Assembly: GCA_013202515.1 (NCBI GenBank)
Contig: JABMRN010000283.1
Location: 1-11,327, forward strand
Length of the DNA stretch: 11,327 nucleotides
From: Candidatus Omnitrophota bacterium
GTDB lineage: Bacteria; Omnitrophota; Gorgyraeia; JABMRN01
Direction: 5' to 3'
Shown here: positions 8,968 through 11,327 of the stretch, piece by piece
Numbering within the stretch: position 1 is the first letter of the stretch
Layout of the letters: each line of letters begins with the position of its first letter
Notes under the pieces: generated by a model
Database searches by the model: none
The model's input: only the letters and a program-made list of their open reading frames with translations
Told to the model about the DNA's origin: nothing
Made by a program: the position numbers and the translations under genes

Positions 8968-9526
8968 AAACAGCTACGCCCAATACAGTGGAATAATTTC
9001 CTTCAGGGCCTATTACCGCTGACTGAGTTACGTTTGAGGTACGGACAATAGCGTCACTTATCCGGATCTCTTTTTTCCTTTCATCCCATGTTTTACCTTC
9101 GCTTATTTCTATACCTAGCGTTGAGGCAAGCATGCTTACCGCAAGTTCTTCAGCAAAATCCCCAGCTACCTTTTCAGATTGCCCGTAAGTATGGTGTTCG
9201 CTCAAGTAACCGTAGGCGTTCGGATCTGACGGCATGGCACAGCCTATAGAAGCAGCTATAAGGCGATGAGGTTCATTTGAGGAACATCTGGCCATGACAA
9301 CAAAGGTGAGCATGCCGGGAACTATTTCTTTCAAGCCCTCATTTCTGGACGCCACTTTACATTCAGGCGGAAGAATGCTGGAGACGTTTACAAGATTACA
9401 TTTTTCAATTCCGGCGTCTCTGAGGGCAAGCTCAAAACTTCTAAGCTCGGTTTTATGAGTCCCCACCCCTTTAGTAAAGAATATTCTTTTTGGAACCAAA
9501 AGTTTTTTGCGTGATCTAAATAACAT
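8954..9526 (-). CDS. Pyruvoyl-dependent arginine decarboxylase (PvlArgDC)
   Basis: This enzyme decarboxylates L-arginine to agmatine in the cytoplasm using a protein-derived pyruvoyl group instead of PLP. The 190-residue product matches the Methanocaldococcus PvlArgDC/Chlamydia AaxB family in size. The key motif is NVSSILPP: self-cleavage between Ser49 and Ser50 would give a beta chain of 49 residues and an alpha chain whose N-terminal Ser50 becomes the pyruvoyl group. GYLSEHH places Glu110 where the family has its proposed proton donor. The N-terminal K-RIFFTKGVGTHKTEL and the late KTWDERKKE segments also fit the family. The start is supported by a strong Shine-Dalgarno. The gene follows agmatinase by 16 bases, so the pair encodes consecutive steps to putrescine. 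Its 3' end overlaps the second RND gene in convergent orientation. A related histidine decarboxylase is much less likely given the agmatinase partner. Confidence 0.92.
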   Translation of the reverse strand: MLFRSRKKLLVPKRIFFTKGVGTHKTELRSFELALRDAGIEKCNLVNVSSILPPECKVASRNEGLKEIVPGMLTFVVMARCSSNEPHRLIAASIGCAMPSDPNAYGYLSEHHTYGQSEKVAGDFAEELAVSMLASTLGIEISEGKTWDERKKEIRISDAIVRTSNVTQSAVIGPEGNYSTVLGVAVFIFG

Positions 9527-9532
9527 GTTTAT

Positions 9533-9537
9533 CCTCC
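9533..9537 (-). promoter_or_regulatory. Ribosome binding site of the arginine decarboxylase gene
   Basis: On the minus strand GGGAGGATAAAC precedes the ATG. GGAGG sits 6 bases from the start codon, the strongest Shine-Dalgarno in the window, and lies in the 16-base gap after the agmatinase stop. Confidence 0.8.
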
Positions 9538-9542
9538 CGCGT

Positions 9543-10412
9543 TTATGAATCGGATATGTATCCTAAAAGTCTATATATCAGTTTTGCTGCTAGGTAATCG
9601 GGTGCTATAAAACCACTTATAGGAGCAAGTTCTACAACGTCAAAACCAATTATTTTTTTTCTTTCTGAAACCTCTCTCAAAATATCTAATACCTCTTTCC
9701 AATACATACCGCCGGGTTCTGGTGTGCCCACCGATGGCATGCAAGCAGGATCAAATACATCGAGGTCAAGAGTAAGATATACATTATTGGTTAATGAATC
9801 AATAACCTTTTTTTTCCAATCACTTTTGCTTCGCATGTCATAGATGCTTAAAGATGTGAGGTGTCGGGGTTTGTTCTTGAGAAACTCCCATTCTTCTTTG
9901 CATAAACTCCTTGTTCCGAGCTGAGTGAGAGAGCAGTATTCCAAGAAACGCCGCGCTACGCAGGCGTGATTATAATTTGATCCTTCATGGCGGTCTCTGA
10001 GATCATAGTGCGCATCTAATTGCAGGACTGAGATATCAGTGAAATAATTACTTGCTGCCTGGACGCCTCCTATACTTATGGAGTGTTCCCCACCAATACA
10101 AACGGGAATCTTACCTTTTCTAAGGTTTATTTCAACTTCATTCCTTACGATCTTCACTGCTTTATCAACCGTTAATTGTGAGAGGCGAAGGGGGCTTTTT
10201 GTGTGGATCCCTATCCTAAAGGTTTCAGTCTTTAATTCGTCGTCAAAAAGTTCCATATAGTCAGAGGCTTCAAGAATAGCAGCTGGGCCTTTCTGCGTAC
10301 CTTTTTGGTAGGTGACAGTGCCTTCGTAGGGACAGGGTATAATTACAGCCTTGGAGCGTTCAAAGCCAGAGTATTCTTTTTTTAATTCACTAGATGCAAA
10401 ATTTTTTTTCAT
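9543..10412 (-). CDS. speB: Agmatinase (ureohydrolase family)
   Basis: Agmatinase hydrolyses agmatine to putrescine and urea with a binuclear manganese centre. All expected metal ligands of the arginase/agmatinase fold are visible in the 289-residue product: His110 in GGEHSIS, Asp133/His135/Asp137 in LDAHYDLRD, and Asp216/Asp218 in LTLDLDVFDP. The PEPGG segment after 231 and VVELAP near 259-264 are also typical. The YNHACVARR stretch (147-155) resembles archaeal and Gram-positive SpeB rather than arginase. Length is normal and no residue looks damaged. It is the first gene of a two-gene operon with the pyruvoyl arginine decarboxylase, which supplies its substrate; this linkage makes agmatinase more likely than arginase or formimidoylglutamase. 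No Shine-Dalgarno is visible before the ATG. A palindrome ends 9 bases upstream and may control expression. Confidence 0.93.
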   Translation of the reverse strand: MKKNFASSELKKEYSGFERSKAVIIPCPYEGTVTYQKGTQKGPAAILEASDYMELFDDELKTETFRIGIHTKSPLRLSQLTVDKAVKIVRNEVEINLRKGKIPVCIGGEHSISIGGVQAASNYFTDISVLQLDAHYDLRDRHEGSNYNHACVARRFLEYCSLTQLGTRSLCKEEWEFLKNKPRHLTSLSIYDMRSKSDWKKKVIDSLTNNVYLTLDLDVFDPACMPSVGTPEPGGMYWKEVLDILREVSERKKIIGFDVVELAPISGFIAPDYLAAKLIYRLLGYISDS

Positions 10413-10420
10413 AATCAGAC

Positions 10421-10434
10421 TAATGATATCATTA
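10421..10434. promoter_or_regulatory. 14-base perfect palindrome, candidate operator upstream of speB
   Basis: TAATGATATCATTA is its own reverse complement. It lies between the candidate leftward -10 box and the agmatinase start codon, a position where a dimeric repressor could block transcription initiation. The sequence is AT-rich and only 14 bases long, so chance is possible. No known regulator is assigned. Confidence 0.4.
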
Positions 10435-10438
10435 TTTG

Positions 10439-10466
10439 TTTATAATTACAAGTTTCTACAGGAAAA
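10439..10466 (-). promoter_or_regulatory. Candidate promoter for the speB-arginine decarboxylase operon
   Basis: On the minus strand a TATAAA box (10439-10444) follows a weak TTTTCC -35 element (10461-10466) at 16-base spacing. Transcription would start about 20 bases upstream of the speB ATG. Only three of six -35 positions match the sigma-70 consensus, and the region is AT-rich, so other placements are possible. Confidence 0.35.
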
Positions 10467-10475
10467 TATATATAG

Positions 10476-10504
10476 TTTACCATATATACAGAGCGTGATA
10501 TAAT
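10476..10504 (+). promoter_or_regulatory. Extended -10 sigma-70-type promoter for the rightward permease gene
   Basis: A perfect TATAAT (10499-10504) is preceded by the extended element TG one base upstream (10496-10497). Exactly 17 bases further upstream is TTTACC (10476-10481), matching four of six -35 positions. The predicted start of transcription is about 10510-10512, immediately before the permease ATG at 10513. Confidence 0.65.
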
Positions 10505-10512
10505 AGATCTCT

Positions 10513-11327
10513 ATGAAAAATAATTTTATATATAAAGTTGTGATACTCGGAATACTTGTATTCATTGCAGGGGCCTGCGGACGCTTCATGGGGTTCGATA
10601 TCCGCCAGATCCTGGCCTTATCAACCTTCGTGGCTTCGATACTCGGAGCCTTTTTCTTTTGGAATTTCCGCCTAAGCTTTGCCTTCTTGGGATGCAGCAT
10701 TCTTCTTTTAACTAGAATTATGACACTTGACGAATTTATACAGTATTCATCACTCGAAATTATATTTTTCCTAATAGGCATGATGATTTTTGCCGGTTTC
10801 CTAAAGGAAGTCGGTTTTTTTGCATGGATTCTTTCAAGAACAATTATTGTCAAAAACCTGACTGCTAGAAAGTTCATGCTGTTGCTTGTACTTACTTCAG
10901 CTTTTCTTGCATGTCTCATTGATGAGGTTTCTTCAATAGTTTTTATGGTGATGCTGATTTTCGAGTTGAGCGACTATTTTGAAGTAAAACCCCAGCCTTT
11001 TATTATTGCCTCGGTTTTCGCCACCAATATTGGGTCTGCCGGTACTGTAATAGGTAACCCAATTGGAATTCTTATTGCCACGAAGGCCTCGCTTACCTTT
11101 GAAGATTTCTTGGTACATGCATTTCCGCTAATGCTTTTAAGTCTTTTTATACTTTTAGGAATTCTCCTTTTTCTATTCAGAAAGCCGTTAAAGGAATTGG
11201 ATAAAAAAATGAAATTGTATGGGGCTAACGAATATCTGGTTAGACTCTTAAAAGTTCCGCCTGAAAAAAAGCTGCGAATAGGTCTTGTATTTTTTGTTAT
11301 TACAATTCTACTGATTGCACTTCACCA
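10513..11327 (+). CDS. ArsB/NhaD/P-protein-type ion transporter superfamily permease (3' partial)
   Basis: This multi-pass inner-membrane permease runs off the right edge; 271 codons are visible with no stop. An in-frame TAG at 10504-10506 bounds the frame upstream, so ATG 10513 (MKNNFIYKVV) is the first normal start. Hydrophobic segments lie at about 8-25, 33-50, 53-68, 80-95, 120-150, 162-190, 203-222 and from 256. The block LIDEVSSIVFMVMLIFEL (135-152), then ATNIGSAGTVIGNP (170-183) and FEDFLVHAFP (196-205), aligns with the P-protein/NhaD pattern, where one usually reads DNVTT and IGDPPN. Here these are DEVSS and IGNPIG, so ion or substrate specificity may differ. The family transports Na+/H+, arsenite, or dicarboxylates; I cannot choose among them. 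It is divergent from the polyamine operon across a 100-base shared regulatory region. No Shine-Dalgarno is present. Confidence 0.8.
   Translation, partial: MKNNFIYKVVILGILVFIAGACGRFMGFDIRQILALSTFVASILGAFFFWNFRLSFAFLGCSILLLTRIMTLDEFIQYSSLEIIFFLIGMMIFAGFLKEVGFFAWILSRTIIVKNLTARKFMLLLVLTSAFLACLIDEVSSIVFMVMLIFELSDYFEVKPQPFIIASVFATNIGSAGTVIGNPIGILIATKASLTFEDFLVHAFPLMLLSLFILLGILLFLFRKPLKELDKKMKLYGANEYLVRLLKVPPEKKLRIGLVFFVITILLIALH

Noticed and set aside
10415..10432. Five-codon upstream frame (MISLV) ending just before speB
   Set aside because: It is too short and lacks a ribosome binding site; it arises from the palindrome sequence and is most likely chance.
10467..10488. AT inverted repeat flanking the permease -35 element
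   Set aside because: The arms are pure alternating TA, so symmetry is expected by composition; it is weaker evidence than the 14-base palindrome.
10446..10919. Leftward open frame of 157 codons opposite the permease start
   Set aside because: Its product is low-complexity and Lys/Ile/Arg-rich without a recognisable family. The opposite strand has a clear permease with conserved signatures and its own promoter.

Overview
The window reads as a chromosomal segment of a Gram-negative bacterium of moderate-to-low GC. An outer-membrane factor, a periplasmic adaptor and two RND inner-membrane pumps only make sense in a cell with two membranes. AGA/AGG arginine codons and ATA isoleucine codons are frequent in all genes, on both strands, so nothing looks recently acquired. 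A pyruvoyl-type arginine decarboxylase next to an archaeal-like agmatinase would fit several deep-branching bacterial lineages (for example Omnitrophota-like or related candidate phyla). That placement is an inference, not something the sequence proves.

Bases 1-8967 (+ strand) hold a tightly packed four-gene tripartite efflux operon. It runs: a TolC-type outer-membrane factor (5' end cut by the window edge), an HlyD/AcrA-type adaptor, and two different RND transporters of about 1050 residues each. The gaps are 29, 10 and 3 bases. One adaptor and one outer-membrane channel serving two consecutive RND subunits recalls MdtABC, where two RND proteins form a mixed trimer. The second RND protein carries a hydrophobic insert of about 41 residues between TM2 and TM3 that looks like two additional membrane segments. 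The adaptor has an unusual Lys/Ile-rich cytoplasmic N-terminus.

Bases 8954-10412 (- strand) hold a two-gene polyamine operon, transcribed agmatinase first and then pyruvoyl-dependent arginine decarboxylase. Together they convert arginine to agmatine and then to putrescine plus urea. The decarboxylase gene ends inside the end of the second RND gene (14-base convergent overlap).

Bases 10413-10512 are a divergent regulatory region. It contains an extended -10 promoter for a rightward gene, a weaker candidate promoter for the polyamine operon, and a perfect 14-base palindrome next to the agmatinase start. The rightward gene, from 10513 and running off the window end, encodes a permease of the ArsB/NhaD/P-protein (ion transporter) superfamily with altered signature residues. 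Its predicted transcript would be essentially leaderless. I found no RNA genes, mobile elements, CRISPR arrays or phage genes.
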